A program made the translations under genes and the position numbers. The notes under the pieces were generated by a model. The model was not told the origin of the DNA and ran no database searches. It saw nothing but the letters and a program-made list of their open reading frames with translations. Shown here piece after piece: positions 18,055-27,064 of a DNA stretch of 64,000 nt. Source of the DNA: Pedobacter cryoconitis (GTDB lineage: Bacteria; Bacteroidota; Bacteroidia; Sphingobacteriales; Sphingobacteriaceae). Numbering within the stretch: the first letter of the stretch is position 1; each line of letters opens with the position of its first letter. Location: the NCBI RefSeq assembly GCF_014200605.1, contig NZ_JACHCE010000003.1, forward strand, positions 434,001 through 498,000. Reading direction: 5' to 3'.

Positions 18055-18906
18055 CTAGACAATTTCTAATTTTATCTTTTGCAGCAACATATTGATATCC
18101 AGCTTACTATGTAAATCCTCACTATCTGAAAGAATTCCTTCTTCTACCTCATCTGTTTGGAAGTCTTTAGCGTCATACTTAAAGACAGTCCAGTTTTCCT
18201 GATTATATTCCAGTGCAGTCAGGTTCTCTACCCAGTCTCCACTGTTTAAATACAGGACCTGACCATCTTCAGTTGTCACATTCCGCATTTCGGGTTGATG
18301 GATATGACCGCAAACCACATAGGCATATCCGTTTTTTGCTGCCAGTTCAGCAGCCGTATCTTCAAATTTATTGATAAACTTAACAGCGTCTTTAAACTGT
18401 GCTTTAACTTTTTTAGAGAAACTCATTTTTTCTCTGCCAAATAGTTTAAGGCCCCAGTTGACAAAACTATTGATCAGAATTAAACTGTCATAACCTACAG
18501 CTCCCAGTTTGGCAAGCCATTTGGAATGCTGCATAGTCACGTCAAAAATATCACCGTGGAAAAACCACGCCTTTTTGCCGTCAAGTTCTAAAACTAATTT
18601 ATTCTGAATATGGAAAGTTCCCAGGTGCATATCTGCAAATTTACGCAGCAGCTCATCGTGGTTACCAGTTAAATAGTATACAGGTACGCCTTCTACTACA
18701 AATTTCATCAGTTTCCTGACCACCTTCATATGTGTCTCAGGCCAGTATCTTTTGCTAAACTGCCAGATATCAATGATATCCCCGTTAAGGATCAGCATTT
18801 TAGGCTTAATACTTTTCAAATATTTAAGGAGTTCTTTTGCATGACAGCCATAAGTGCCCAAATGGACATCAGAAATCACTACAATATCAACTTCTCTTTT
18901 ACACAT
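18055..18906 (-). CDS. lpxH: UDP-2,3-diacylglucosamine diphosphatase (LpxH-type)
   Basis: A 283-aa metallophosphoesterase that cleaves UDP-diacylglucosamine to lipid X in lipid A synthesis. Calcineurin-like metal motifs seen in order: VISDVHLGT near the N terminus, LNGDIIDIWQF, YLTGNHDE, FFHGDIFD and VCGHIHQPE. I favour the ATG at 18906, which begins MCKREVDIVVISD; another ATG at 18915 adds three residues. The start overlaps the end of a 30-codon ORF at 18899-18991, suggesting translational coupling. The close link to the next glycosyltransferase is in keeping with an outer-membrane lipid role. Confidence 0.88.
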   Translation of the reverse strand: MCKREVDIVVISDVHLGTYGCHAKELLKYLKSIKPKMLILNGDIIDIWQFSKRYWPETHMKVVRKLMKFVVEGVPVYYLTGNHDELLRKFADMHLGTFHIQNKLVLELDGKKAWFFHGDIFDVTMQHSKWLAKLGAVGYDSLILINSFVNWGLKLFGREKMSFSKKVKAQFKDAVKFINKFEDTAAELAAKNGYAYVVCGHIHQPEMRNVTTEDGQVLYLNSGDWVENLTALEYNQENWTVFKYDAKDFQTDEVEEGILSDSEDLHSKLDINMLLQKIKLEIV

Positions 18907-18991
18907 CGTCTTCATCAATGGTTAAATCATAAGGACTGAAAAAGAAGGCTACAAGAGCGATAACACAAACAAACGTAATTACTTCTTGCAT
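18899..18991 (-). CDS. 30-residue single-helix membrane peptide
   Basis: A short ORF whose product is MQEVITFVCVIALVAFFFSP followed by YDLTIDEDDV. It has one hydrophobic helix (about 4-19) and an acidic tail. The stop overlaps the lpxH start by eight bases, the arrangement expected of translational coupling. It may be a leader peptide or a small membrane protein. I do not recognise a family, and 30 codons may arise by chance, so the call rests on hydrophobicity and overlap. Confidence 0.45.
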   Translation of the reverse strand: MQEVITFVCVIALVAFFFSPYDLTIDEDDV

Positions 18992-19264
18992 ATCTTTCAG
19001 TTTATATACACAAATGTGCAAAACTCAGGTTAACAATGTGTTAAGTCAACATTATCGTATAACTATTTGTAATTGAGCCTACTACTTTACTGTAAGACAG
19101 CTATTAGACATATATCACAAAAAGTATTTAAACTATAACAAGGCTATATACTGACTAACAATGATACGACATTGAAACGGGGTTGAAAGATAAGGCGAAC
19201 ATAGCACATTTATAGCAGAGGCATAGGATTAAAACGCCGTCTTACCGACCACAAAAGGAAACAA
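18992..19264. other. Intergenic region upstream of the lpxH group
   Basis: About 270 bases with no open frame I can support. It must hold the promoter for the leftward lpxH group; on the minus strand CACATTTG near 19015 is a one-mismatch -7 box. GTTAAC-type short inverted repeats lie at 19030-19052. Nothing else stands out. Confidence 0.4.
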
Positions 19265-19300
19265 AAAAAGGCCTGTTGCGATCATGCAACAGGCCTTTTT
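19265..19300 (-). terminator. Rho-independent terminator after the YfhO gene
   Basis: Perfect 15-bp arms 19265-19279 and 19286-19300 with a 6-base loop, followed leftwards by a T-run, 20 bases after the stop of the membrane-protein gene at 19320. Confidence 0.92.
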
Positions 19301-19319
19301 CTAATTATTTGTTCAGGTC

Positions 19320-21785
19320 TTAATTCACCTTTTTTGTTTTTTTCTGATCGGTATAAACAGCAAATCCCAAACCCAGTACCAGCAAGAGTGATCCTGCCAG
19401 AGAGATTTTCTCTCCTGTATAATAAGAAGTCGGGTGGAAAACAAATTCCAGTTTGTGATTTCCAGCTTCAAGCTGTGCTGCACGCAACACATAATCAGCT
19501 CTGAAATATGGCTTCTCAACACCATCAATCAACATTTTCCAGCCTTTATCATAATAGATCTCAGAGAATACAGCAATGACATCTCTTGGAGCGCTGTAAG
19601 AGTAGACCATATGATCAGGATGATAACTATCTAATTTAATCATAGCTGTAGGCCCGCCCAAACCAGCTTTAGCCGTATCAATTAAGTGTTTATACTTAAT
19701 GTCTACAATAGCCTCTTTTTTAGGGTCAAAACTACTGATCGCTTTCATCTCCTCATCAGAGTTCTTTACAAACTGCACCTGCTCTACAATCCAGGCATTA
19801 CCTGCTGCTGTTTCGTTACGCTGCATTTTATAGGCACCTGATTGCTGATCTTGTGTGATGATATATTTAGTATTGAACATATCCAGCACATCATGGTTTA
19901 CGCTTTTTGTAAACTGATGATCAATCAGTTCCTGAATACGTTTTAATCTTGCAGAATGTGCCCCGCCAACTGTTTTGTGGAAATAAGAAGCATCAGCACT
20001 GGTAAAAGTAGGGATAGTTGTATCAAACACCCTGAAGTCAGGATCTTTATCTGCCAAAATGAAAGTATCGACATCTCTTGGCTGATAATGATTAGTCAGC
20101 GAAGATGCAGGTACAAAATTTTCGTTATTCAGATAACGGCGGTCTATCTGCCACATATCAATCAGCGTGAATAAAGCCAGTAAACCGAAAGCATATTCAG
20201 CTTTCATTTTCTTAGTAATGAACGCCCACGTTAATCCAAAGCCTATAGCAATAAAGATTAAAGTTCTCCAGGCATCGGCCTTTGCCAGATCTGCTCTGTC
20301 TTGTATCAAAGCATTACCTATAGTGACCGCAGCACTTTTATTGTTATTTAAAGCCTGGGTCAATGAATTCAGGAATGCCTCATGGTCAGAGGTCCTGAAA
20401 CTGAAAAATAAGGTAGGCATGATCGCTATGATCAAAGCAAAACCACCTGTAATACAGGCAGACCAGGTTAATTTCTTAACCAGGTATTTCTCATCATATT
20501 GTCCGTCCTGAGCTTCTTTTACGGCAAGTACAGCTAAGATTGGGAATAACAATCCTACTACCGCCAGAATCGATTCTACAGCTCTGAATTTGTTGTAAAG
20601 CGGTACGTAGTCGAAAAAGAGATCAGATATAAATGGCAGATTTTTACCAAACGATAAGAAAAGGAATAAAATGGTAGTTGCTAATACCCACCATTTGATC
20701 CGGTTACGAACGATAAACAAACCGAAAACAAACAGAAAGCAAATAATAGCCCCAAAATAATAAGGTCCGGCTGTACCTGGCTTATCGCCCCAGTATACAG
20801 GCATCTGTGCAGCAAAACCTGCAGCCTGTTCTGGTGATGCACCAACAGTCTCAATCGCTTTAGCTACGTTTGACTTTCCATCAAGGCGATTAGTTCCGCC
20901 CCCATATAAATTAGGGATTAAGAAAGTGAAAGATTCACTTACTCCCTGGCTCCACTGATAGGCATAATCTTTTGGAAGTCCATTGTCTGGTTCAGCTGCA
21001 TCAGCAGTCAGATTAGATTTACCACGGATAGTTTCTTTTCCATATTCATAAGTAGTCCAGAGATTACTCGCGTTCACCATCACTGAAAGCAGTACCGCAG
21101 CACCTAAAAACGCAATTGCTTTAGAAAGTTCTTTCGTTTTATGTGCTTTGAAAGCATGATATATTTCGATTCCGATATAAATTAACAGCGCCAGCAGAAA
21201 ATAATAAGTCATCTGGATATGGTTGGCCCTGATATTCAGCGCCAGGAAAAGTGCCGTTAAACTCGCACCCATCCAGTATTTACCACGCATGGTCAGGATA
21301 ATTCCTGCAAGAATCGGGGCAAATAAACCAATTGCCAGTGCTTTATTGCTATGCCCTGCACTAATGATAATAAAATTATAAGAGGTAAATGCAAAAGCGA
21401 TCGCTCCTGCTGCTGCAAGCCAGGGATTAACCTTTAACACACAGAAAAGTAAATAAGCACCTAAAAGATACATTAATACTGTTCCAACCGGATTAGGAAG
21501 AACGTCTGTGATCAGAGAGATCCCATAAGTTGTTAAGTTCAGGGGATATTGAACCCAGATCTGATAAGCGGGCATCCCGCCAAACATTTCGTTTGTCCAT
21601 AGAGGGCCTTTACCATCTTTGGCCTTATACTCCATGATCTCCCTTTGCATGGCTTTAGCCTGCATTACATCGCCTTGAATCGGAACTTTTCCCTGTAAAA
21701 CAGGACTAAAATAGACGAAACATAAAATTACAAAAAATGCACTGATGGCTAAGTGTATGCCATTCCTTTTTAACCAATTGTTCAT
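19320..21785 (-). CDS. YfhO family polytopic membrane protein
   Basis: An 821-aa inner-membrane protein of the YfhO family, which has a GT-C-like layout: an N-terminal helix, a first periplasmic loop with GDVMQAKAMQREIMEY, some twelve helices, and a large soluble C-terminal part before a last helix (about 795-812). YfhO relatives are thought to move sugars from lipid carriers in the envelope, for example in teichoic acid glycosylation in Bacillus; the Bacteroidota role is not established. It has its own candidate promoter box at 21813-21820 and a terminator below, so it is probably transcribed alone. Confidence 0.87.
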   Translation of the reverse strand: MNNWLKRNGIHLAISAFFVILCFVYFSPVLQGKVPIQGDVMQAKAMQREIMEYKAKDGKGPLWTNEMFGGMPAYQIWVQYPLNLTTYGISLITDVLPNPVGTVLMYLLGAYLLFCVLKVNPWLAAAGAIAFAFTSYNFIIISAGHSNKALAIGLFAPILAGIILTMRGKYWMGASLTALFLALNIRANHIQMTYYFLLALLIYIGIEIYHAFKAHKTKELSKAIAFLGAAVLLSVMVNASNLWTTYEYGKETIRGKSNLTADAAEPDNGLPKDYAYQWSQGVSESFTFLIPNLYGGGTNRLDGKSNVAKAIETVGASPEQAAGFAAQMPVYWGDKPGTAGPYYFGAIICFLFVFGLFIVRNRIKWWVLATTILFLFLSFGKNLPFISDLFFDYVPLYNKFRAVESILAVVGLLFPILAVLAVKEAQDGQYDEKYLVKKLTWSACITGGFALIIAIMPTLFFSFRTSDHEAFLNSLTQALNNNKSAAVTIGNALIQDRADLAKADAWRTLIFIAIGFGLTWAFITKKMKAEYAFGLLALFTLIDMWQIDRRYLNNENFVPASSLTNHYQPRDVDTFILADKDPDFRVFDTTIPTFTSADASYFHKTVGGAHSARLKRIQELIDHQFTKSVNHDVLDMFNTKYIITQDQQSGAYKMQRNETAAGNAWIVEQVQFVKNSDEEMKAISSFDPKKEAIVDIKYKHLIDTAKAGLGGPTAMIKLDSYHPDHMVYSYSAPRDVIAVFSEIYYDKGWKMLIDGVEKPYFRADYVLRAAQLEAGNHKLEFVFHPTSYYTGEKISLAGSLLLVLGLGFAVYTDQKKTKKVN

Positions 21786-21812
21786 TAAGGTCTGTTTATA
21801 TTAAACTAACCC

Positions 21813-21820
21813 CAAAAATA
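21813..21820 (-). promoter_or_regulatory. -7 promoter box (TATTTTTG) for the YfhO gene
   Basis: The minus strand reads TATTTTTG, matching TAnnTTTG, 27 bases before the ATG at 21785. At the -33 position I see TTC rather than TTG, with 19-base spacing. Confidence 0.5.
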
Positions 21821-21869
21821 TAAAATTGATACAGATTAGGAAGGAAATATCTCGATTAGCGTGATATTT

Positions 21870-22139
21870 TTATTTAACCTCCTCGTAATCAACAAAATCA
21901 CCTAATTTATCGGCATTTCCCTTCTTGGGTTGCGGTGGTACATAATCGATGGACAATGAGCCCTCAGGTCTGTTAGAAGGATGTTGTTGCTGATGTTGCT
22001 GCTGCTGTCCGGCATAACCAGAAGACTGCTGCATTTTCCCGAAGATACTTTTGATTACTAAAGGGAAAACCAATCTCAAAAGAAGACGGATAATCCAGAG
22101 TATCAGTATAGTAAAAAAAAGAAATTTAATTAATCCCAT
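21870..22139 (-). CDS. DUF4834 family small membrane protein
   Basis: An 89-aa protein with one N-terminal transmembrane segment (about 4-28), a basic patch, a Gln/His-rich linker (QQQQHQQQHP) and an acidic C-terminal motif, LGDFVDYEEVK. This layout matches DUF4834, a Bacteroidota family of unknown function. A TATATTTG promoter box lies 19 bases upstream of the ATG. It sits between the YfhO gene and ywbE, all reading left. Confidence 0.82.
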   Translation of the reverse strand: MGLIKFLFFTILILWIIRLLLRLVFPLVIKSIFGKMQQSSGYAGQQQQHQQQHPSNRPEGSLSIDYVPPQPKKGNADKLGDFVDYEEVK

Positions 22140-22158
22140 TTATTTTTCAGTTAATCTA

Positions 22159-22166
22159 CAAATATA
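22159..22166 (-). promoter_or_regulatory. -7 promoter box (TATATTTG) for the DUF4834 gene
   Basis: The minus strand reads TATATTTG, an exact TAnnTTTG match, 19 bases before the ATG at 22139. A TTTG lies 24 bases further upstream, slightly far for a -33 element. Confidence 0.5.
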
Positions 22167-22255
22167 GACAGAATTCAAGGTGAATAATTACAAAGTCTGT
22201 CTGTTTGTTGCATTATAATTACAATTTGTACAGAAATCTCGTTTTAAACGTTATC

Positions 22256-22275
22256 AGGGCTCTTTTTAAAGCCCT
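22256..22275 (-). terminator. Weak terminator-like hairpin at the ywbE stop
   Basis: Arms 22256-22261 and 22270-22275 form a 6-7 bp stem that overlaps the ywbE stop codon. There is no strong T-run beyond it, so termination may be partial. Confidence 0.45.
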
Positions 22276-22474
22276 AATCTTCTTCAACGATCTCTGCGAC
22301 CCTACCTATTTGCCCGTCTTCGAGACGGACCTTGATTCCACGGGAGTGAAAAGCCGATGATGTCAATAAATTAGCTACGATGCCCCTGGTCAGCTTCCCG
22401 CTGCGCTGATCTTTCTTTAAGATGATATCTACCTCTAGTCCCGGATATATATCCGATCTGTTTTTTCCGTCCAT
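22274..22474 (-). CDS. YwbE family protein (DUF2196)
   Basis: A 66-aa basic protein of the YwbE/DUF2196 family: RSDIYPGLEVDIILKKDQRSGKLTRGIV is the family core (read here as YPGLEVDIILKKDQRSG and LTRGIV), ending HSRGIKVRLEDGQIGRV. Such proteins have a small KOW/SH3-like barrel and are presumed nucleic-acid binding; the function is not established. Its start overlaps the uvrB stop by one base (TAATG), so it is translated with uvrB. Confidence 0.9.
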   Translation of the reverse strand: MDGKNRSDIYPGLEVDIILKKDQRSGKLTRGIVANLLTSSAFHSRGIKVRLEDGQIGRVAEIVEED

Positions 22475-24522
22475 TATTTAACTTTTTGTTTACCAAACCT
22501 TTCTTCAAATACGGTTTCCATTGCGAACATTTCGTCACGCAATCTTGCCGCCATTAAGAAGTCCATATCCCTGGCTGCTTTAGCCATTTCTTTACGTGTT
22601 TTATCAATTGATTTCTGCATTTCCGGCTGTGTCATATACTGAACAATCGGATCTGCAATTATACTTGCCTGATTAGTTTCTACATAAGCGTTCTTATGCT
22701 CTGCATTTGCTGAAAAATCCAGTACAGAAGTCTGCTCCAGAATAGCTTCCCTGCTTTTTCCTACAGTTTTAGGGACAATGCCATGCTCTGTATTGTAAGC
22801 AATCTGTCTTTCTCTGCGGCGATTGGTCTCATCCATAGTTCTGGCCATAGAATCAGTGATCTTATCTGCATAGAGAATTACCCTGCCCCTATCATTCCTT
22901 GCGGCGCGTCCTACAGTCTGGATCAGTGCACGGTCAGATCTTAAAAATCCTTCTTTATCGGCATCCAATATGGCTACAAATGACACTTCCGGTAAATCCA
23001 GACCTTCTCTTAAAAGGTTAATCCCGATCAGTACATCGAACTCTCCTAAACGTAAACCCCGCAGGATCTCTACTCTTTCGAGCGTTTTTACCTCCGAATG
23101 GATATAACGGCATTTAATATTGAGCCTGTCCATGTATTTGGTTAACTCTTCTGCCATTCTCTTGGTCAGTGTAGTTACCAGTACACGGTCACCCATTTTT
23201 ATAGTTTTATCGATTTCATCCAGCAAATCATCTACCTGGTTGACTGCCGGCCTTACCTCTATCAGCGGGTCCAGTAATCCCGTAGGGCGGATCACCTGCT
23301 CAATTACCACTCCTTCTGTTTTCTGTAATTCATAATCTGCAGGGGTCGCACTGACATAAATCGTCTGCGGGGCAAGACTTTCAAATTCTTCAAAGTTTAA
23401 AGGCCTGTTGTCCAGTGCAGACGGCAACCTGAACCCGTATTCTACCAATGACATTTTACGGGATCTGTCTCCTCCGTACATCGCCCTGATTTGCGGAACA
23501 GTTACGTGACTTTCATCAATCACCATCAGGTAATCATCAGGGAAATAATCCAGTAAACAGAAAGGGCGCATACCTGGCTGACGGCCATCAAAGAATCTTG
23601 AATAGTTCTCAATACCTGAGCAATAGCCCAGTTCTTTCATCATTTCAATATCAAAATTCACTCTTTCTTCCAATCTCTTGGCTTCCAGCAATTGTCTGTC
23701 ACCTATCAATTGATTTTTACGCACTTCAAGTTCTTCCTGTATCCCCCAGATGGATGAAGTAAATCTATCTTTTGGGGTCACGAAAAGATTTGCCGGATAA
23801 ACGGCCATATCTTCTACTTTTTCTATTGTTTTACCTGTTACCGGATCAATGATACTCAGCTCTTCGATATCATCTCCGAAAAAAGATATACGGTAAGCCG
23901 TATCCAGATAAGCCGGAAAGATATCAACAGTATCCCCTTTTACCCTGAATGTTCCTCTTTTAAAATCGTTGATCGTCCGGGCATATAAGATTTCTACAAG
24001 GCTATGCAGAAATGAATTTCTGGAAACCTTTGTACCTACAGCAAACCGGAATACTGAACGGGAGAAATCTTCCGGGTTTCCCATACCATAAATACAGGAG
24101 ATAGAAGAAACTACAATAACGTCCCTGCGCCCCGACATTAATGCCGAAGTTGTTCTCAACCTCAGCTTTTCTATTTCTTCATTGATACTTAAATCCTTTT
24201 CGATATAAGTATTACTGCTCGGCATATATGCCTCCGGCTGATAGTAATCATAGTAAGAAACAAAATAATTGACCTGGTTTTCAGGAAAAAAGTTTTTGAA
24301 TTCTCCATATAACTGAGCAGCCAGCGTTTTATTATGACTCAGAATCAGGGTAGGCTTCTGTGTCTGCTGGATTACATTAGCCACCGTAAACGTTTTACCG
24401 GACCCTGTCACCCCCAATAAGGTCTGATAATTTTCATTATTGTTAACGCCTGTAACCAATTGTTCAATGGCGGCCGGTTGATCACCCGTAGGTTTGTAAT
24501 CTGAAACAAGTTGAAATTTCAT
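22474..24522 (-). CDS. uvrB: UvrABC excision nuclease subunit B
   Basis: UvrB verifies DNA lesions and loads UvrC in nucleotide excision repair. The 682 aa carry all expected parts: Walker A GVTGSGKT at 37-44, the beta-hairpin YYDYYQPEAY, the DESH helicase box (VIDESHVTVPQ), the RecA-like C-terminal motor (GINLLREGLDLPE, QTVGRAARN), and the UvrC-binding UVR motif at about 635-670. A TATCTTTG box lies only seven bases before the start. It is followed by ywbE. Confidence 0.97.
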   Translation of the reverse strand: MKFQLVSDYKPTGDQPAAIEQLVTGVNNNENYQTLLGVTGSGKTFTVANVIQQTQKPTLILSHNKTLAAQLYGEFKNFFPENQVNYFVSYYDYYQPEAYMPSSNTYIEKDLSINEEIEKLRLRTTSALMSGRRDVIVVSSISCIYGMGNPEDFSRSVFRFAVGTKVSRNSFLHSLVEILYARTINDFKRGTFRVKGDTVDIFPAYLDTAYRISFFGDDIEELSIIDPVTGKTIEKVEDMAVYPANLFVTPKDRFTSSIWGIQEELEVRKNQLIGDRQLLEAKRLEERVNFDIEMMKELGYCSGIENYSRFFDGRQPGMRPFCLLDYFPDDYLMVIDESHVTVPQIRAMYGGDRSRKMSLVEYGFRLPSALDNRPLNFEEFESLAPQTIYVSATPADYELQKTEGVVIEQVIRPTGLLDPLIEVRPAVNQVDDLLDEIDKTIKMGDRVLVTTLTKRMAEELTKYMDRLNIKCRYIHSEVKTLERVEILRGLRLGEFDVLIGINLLREGLDLPEVSFVAILDADKEGFLRSDRALIQTVGRAARNDRGRVILYADKITDSMARTMDETNRRRERQIAYNTEHGIVPKTVGKSREAILEQTSVLDFSANAEHKNAYVETNQASIIADPIVQYMTQPEMQKSIDKTRKEMAKAARDMDFLMAARLRDEMFAMETVFEERFGKQKVK

Positions 24523-24529
24523 AGCTATT

Positions 24530-24537
24530 CAAAGATA
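24530..24537 (-). promoter_or_regulatory. -7 promoter box (TATCTTTG) of uvrB
   Basis: The minus strand reads TATCTTTG, seven bases from the uvrB ATG. If the start of transcription is the usual 4-7 bases after the box, the leader is only 1-4 bases long. Confidence 0.55.
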
Positions 24538-24590
24538 ACAATTATTGATGTATTGGATTGTCGTGATTATATCCTAAATTTATTGGCATC

Positions 24591-25712
24591 ATGAAACTAC
24601 TGGTTTACGTCCCCATACTTACGCCAAGGATTAAGTATGTTTTCAGCTTCATTTTCACCGATATCCTCAAAACACAAGCAGGGTTTAGTTCTAACGTGCA
24701 AGAATTTAAAGCTTCAAAATTACCAAAGATTACTTATTCTGATCAGCCCATAGCTGATGAACCCTTTTTTAAAAATTCTGATTTACTTCTTGAACATACA
24801 ATTTCCCCGCCAAATATTAAGACCACCACATTCGGAGACATGATTGTCCCTTTTGCAGTTGATAACAGCAGTTTACCCTTTGATGTTTTTGCTGCTGCAT
24901 TTTATTTTGTCAGCCGGTATGAAGAATATTTACCTTTTGACCCCGATGCGGAAGGAAATTATCCCCCCGAAGCAAGCTTACAGTTCAAACTTAAACTTCT
25001 TGAATTTCCGGTGATAGACGGCTGGGCACTGCTACTGAAAAACATACTTTTGAAACGTTATCCAAAAATGCATTTCGGACAGCAGAAATTCGAATTCACG
25101 CCTTTAATCTGTATGTATGATGCTCCGGGAATGAGCTCATTTAATATATTTAAACATGCCATTAACTTTTTAAGGAATATCCCTTTTGTTTCTGGTAAAA
25201 AGTCTGCTGAGCAGACCAAAGGCAGCGGTTTGTCCTTATTTCTCAATACTGAACATAAAAAATACAGGTTAAACCCGGTTTACTTTTTTAAACCTTCTGC
25301 CGAAATTGACCTGGTTTGCGACCGGCAGATCACATTTCCCAAAAGCTATCTCCAATTGCTGAAAAGCGGAGTAATGAAAGATTACAGAATGGGTTATCCC
25401 ACAACAATTGGCTTTAGGGCGGGCACCTCTGTCCCTTTTTTCTGGTACGACCTGCAGCTGGAAAAAACAACACACCTGCAAATTTATCCCATCGCAATAA
25501 ATGATTCCATTTTGTTAAAACACAGAACTTTCAACATTGATGAAACCCTTTATAACTGGGGCAGATTAATAGAAAATGTAAAATTACTTAATGGGCATTT
25601 TTATATTTTATGGCATAAAGAATCATTGCCAGAGTTTGGCAAGGGTAAAGTCGGAAGAAGACTTTACACACAATTGTTAAGCAATTTTTTATCTTTGCAG
25701 AATGATATTTGA
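24591..25712 (+). CDS. Polysaccharide deacetylase-like protein, apparently inactive
   Basis: A 373-aa protein resembling the DUF7033 / polysaccharide deacetylase proteins of Bacteroidota: SRYEEYLPFDPDAEGNYPPE near residue 110 and DYRMGYPTTIGFRAGTSVPF near 265 are their conserved stretches. At the place where the deacetylase has its TFDID metal motif (about 174-178) this protein has MYDAP, and the usual HPS motif is not seen. I infer a catalytically dead or altered member. It is also shorter than the roughly 430 aa I recall for relatives. The last 11 bases overlap upp, and the upp promoter box lies inside its end. Confidence 0.7.
   Translation: MKLLVYVPILTPRIKYVFSFIFTDILKTQAGFSSNVQEFKASKLPKITYSDQPIADEPFFKNSDLLLEHTISPPNIKTTTFGDMIVPFAVDNSSLPFDVFAAAFYFVSRYEEYLPFDPDAEGNYPPEASLQFKLKLLEFPVIDGWALLLKNILLKRYPKMHFGQQKFEFTPLICMYDAPGMSSFNIFKHAINFLRNIPFVSGKKSAEQTKGSGLSLFLNTEHKKYRLNPVYFFKPSAEIDLVCDRQITFPKSYLQLLKSGVMKDYRMGYPTTIGFRAGTSVPFFWYDLQLEKTTHLQIYPIAINDSILLKHRTFNIDETLYNWGRLIENVKLLNGHFYILWHKESLPEFGKGKVGRRLYTQLLSNFLSLQNDI
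25690..25697 (+). promoter_or_regulatory. -7 promoter box (TATCTTTG) of upp, inside the upstream gene
   Basis: TATCTTTG lies four bases before the upp ATG and inside the last codons of the deacetylase-like gene. Transcription would begin at about the A of the ATG, giving a leaderless message. No clear -33 TTG is seen at 19-21 bases. Confidence 0.5.
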
Positions 25713-26346
25713 CCTGAGTAAAACAAATTCTATTGCAAATATTTTCATGGCAGAATTACGTGATGAAAATATACAGAAGGATACGATGCGTTTCCGTAAA
25801 AACCTGGAAAGACTCGGTGAGTTTTTTGCCTGGGAAATCAGCAGAAATCTGACTTATAATGATTCAGAAACACAAACACCACTGGGTATTGCAAAAACTA
25901 AAGCTTTAGAAAGTCAGCCTGTACTGGCTACGATCCTTCGCGCAGGTTTACCTATGCAACAAGGGATGCTGAATATTTTTGACCGTGCCGATGCAGCTTT
26001 TGTGACTGCTTACAGAAAGTCAAATCCCGCAGGAACGATAGAAATTCATGTGGATTATATCTCTTCTCCTGATTTAACAGACAGGGTATTAATTATGGTT
26101 GATCCGATGCTGGCTACTGGCTTAAGCATGGTTTTATGCTGCAAAGAATTAATGGCGAAATACAAAATCAAAGAGTTACATATTGTCGCTGCCATTGCAA
26201 GTGCAGAAGGTGTAAAACATGTACGTGCAAATTTACCGAATGCCAAATTATGGTTAGGGGCAATTGATGATGAAATGACCGTTAAATCATATATCGTACC
26301 CGGATTAGGTGACGCAGGGGATCTTGCTTACGGAACCAAAATCTAA
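25702..26346 (+). CDS. upp: Uracil phosphoribosyltransferase
   Basis: Upp salvages uracil with PRPP to give UMP. The 214 aa include the PRPP loop VLIMVDPMLATGLSM, the uracil-binding C-terminal DAGDLAYGT, and the substrate region RAGLPMQQGML. It is somewhat divergent from the E. coli type but of normal length. It overlaps the upstream deacetylase-like gene by 11 bases, and the YjjG-type nucleotidase follows seven bases later, making a compact pyrimidine-salvage pair. Confidence 0.95.
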   Translation: MIFDLSKTNSIANIFMAELRDENIQKDTMRFRKNLERLGEFFAWEISRNLTYNDSETQTPLGIAKTKALESQPVLATILRAGLPMQQGMLNIFDRADAAFVTAYRKSNPAGTIEIHVDYISSPDLTDRVLIMVDPMLATGLSMVLCCKELMAKYKIKELHIVAAIASAEGVKHVRANLPNAKLWLGAIDDEMTVKSYIVPGLGDAGDLAYGTKI

Positions 26347-26353
26347 GTATCAA

Positions 26354-27043
26354 ATGATAAAACATATCTTTTTTGATCTGGATCATACGATCTGGGATTT
26401 TGATAAAAATGCAAGAGAAACGCTAACTGAATTATACCATCAATATGAATTGAACCTGCTGGGCCTGCCTGCATGTGATCAATTTATTGATGTTTATACA
26501 GAAAATAACCACGCACTCTGGGCCGAATATCATTTGGGAAAAATTACCAAAGAGACGCTGAGAACTGAAAGGTTCAGCAGGACTTTTATTCAGTTGGGGG
26601 TTGCACCAAAATTATTACCGCAGAATTTTGAAGCAGATTATGTCAACCAGAGCCCTAGAAAAAGAAATCTTTTTGAAGGTTCAGAAAAGGTACTGGCTTA
26701 TCTACAGCAAAAATATACGCTCCATATTATTTCCAACGGCTTTAAGGAAACGACGCTGACCAAAATGGAAACCTGCAAATTAAACCCTTATTTTTCGAAT
26801 GTAATTATTTCGGAAGATGTAGGTGTAAACAAACCTGACAAAGCAATTTTTGAATATGCACTGCAGAAAGCCGGCGCGCATAAAGAGGAAAGTATTATGA
26901 TTGGCGATAGCCTGGAAGCTGATATCCGCGGTGCGCAGGATTTCGGTATCAAAGCGATCTTTTTTAATCCACTGAATATTGCGAAACCTGATGATGTGGA
27001 GTGGCAGATTTTACATCTGGAAGAATTGATGCAACATTTTTAG
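26354..27043 (+). CDS. YjjG-type noncanonical pyrimidine nucleotidase (HAD)
   Basis: A 229-aa HAD-superfamily phosphatase that probably dephosphorylates pyrimidine nucleotides, including damaged ones. HAD motif I is FFDLDHTIWDF at residues 5-15 (catalytic Asp7 and Asp9), motif II ISNGF, and motifs III/IV NKPDKAIFEYAL and MIGDSLEADI. I chose the ATG at 26354; an upstream in-frame start would lie inside upp and has no homology sense. It directly follows upp, which fits pyrimidine salvage. Confidence 0.9.
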   Translation: MIKHIFFDLDHTIWDFDKNARETLTELYHQYELNLLGLPACDQFIDVYTENNHALWAEYHLGKITKETLRTERFSRTFIQLGVAPKLLPQNFEADYVNQSPRKRNLFEGSEKVLAYLQQKYTLHIISNGFKETTLTKMETCKLNPYFSNVIISEDVGVNKPDKAIFEYALQKAGAHKEESIMIGDSLEADIRGAQDFGIKAIFFNPLNIAKPDDVEWQILHLEELMQHF

Positions 27044-27064
27044 CAATTTGCTGTTTTAACCAGA

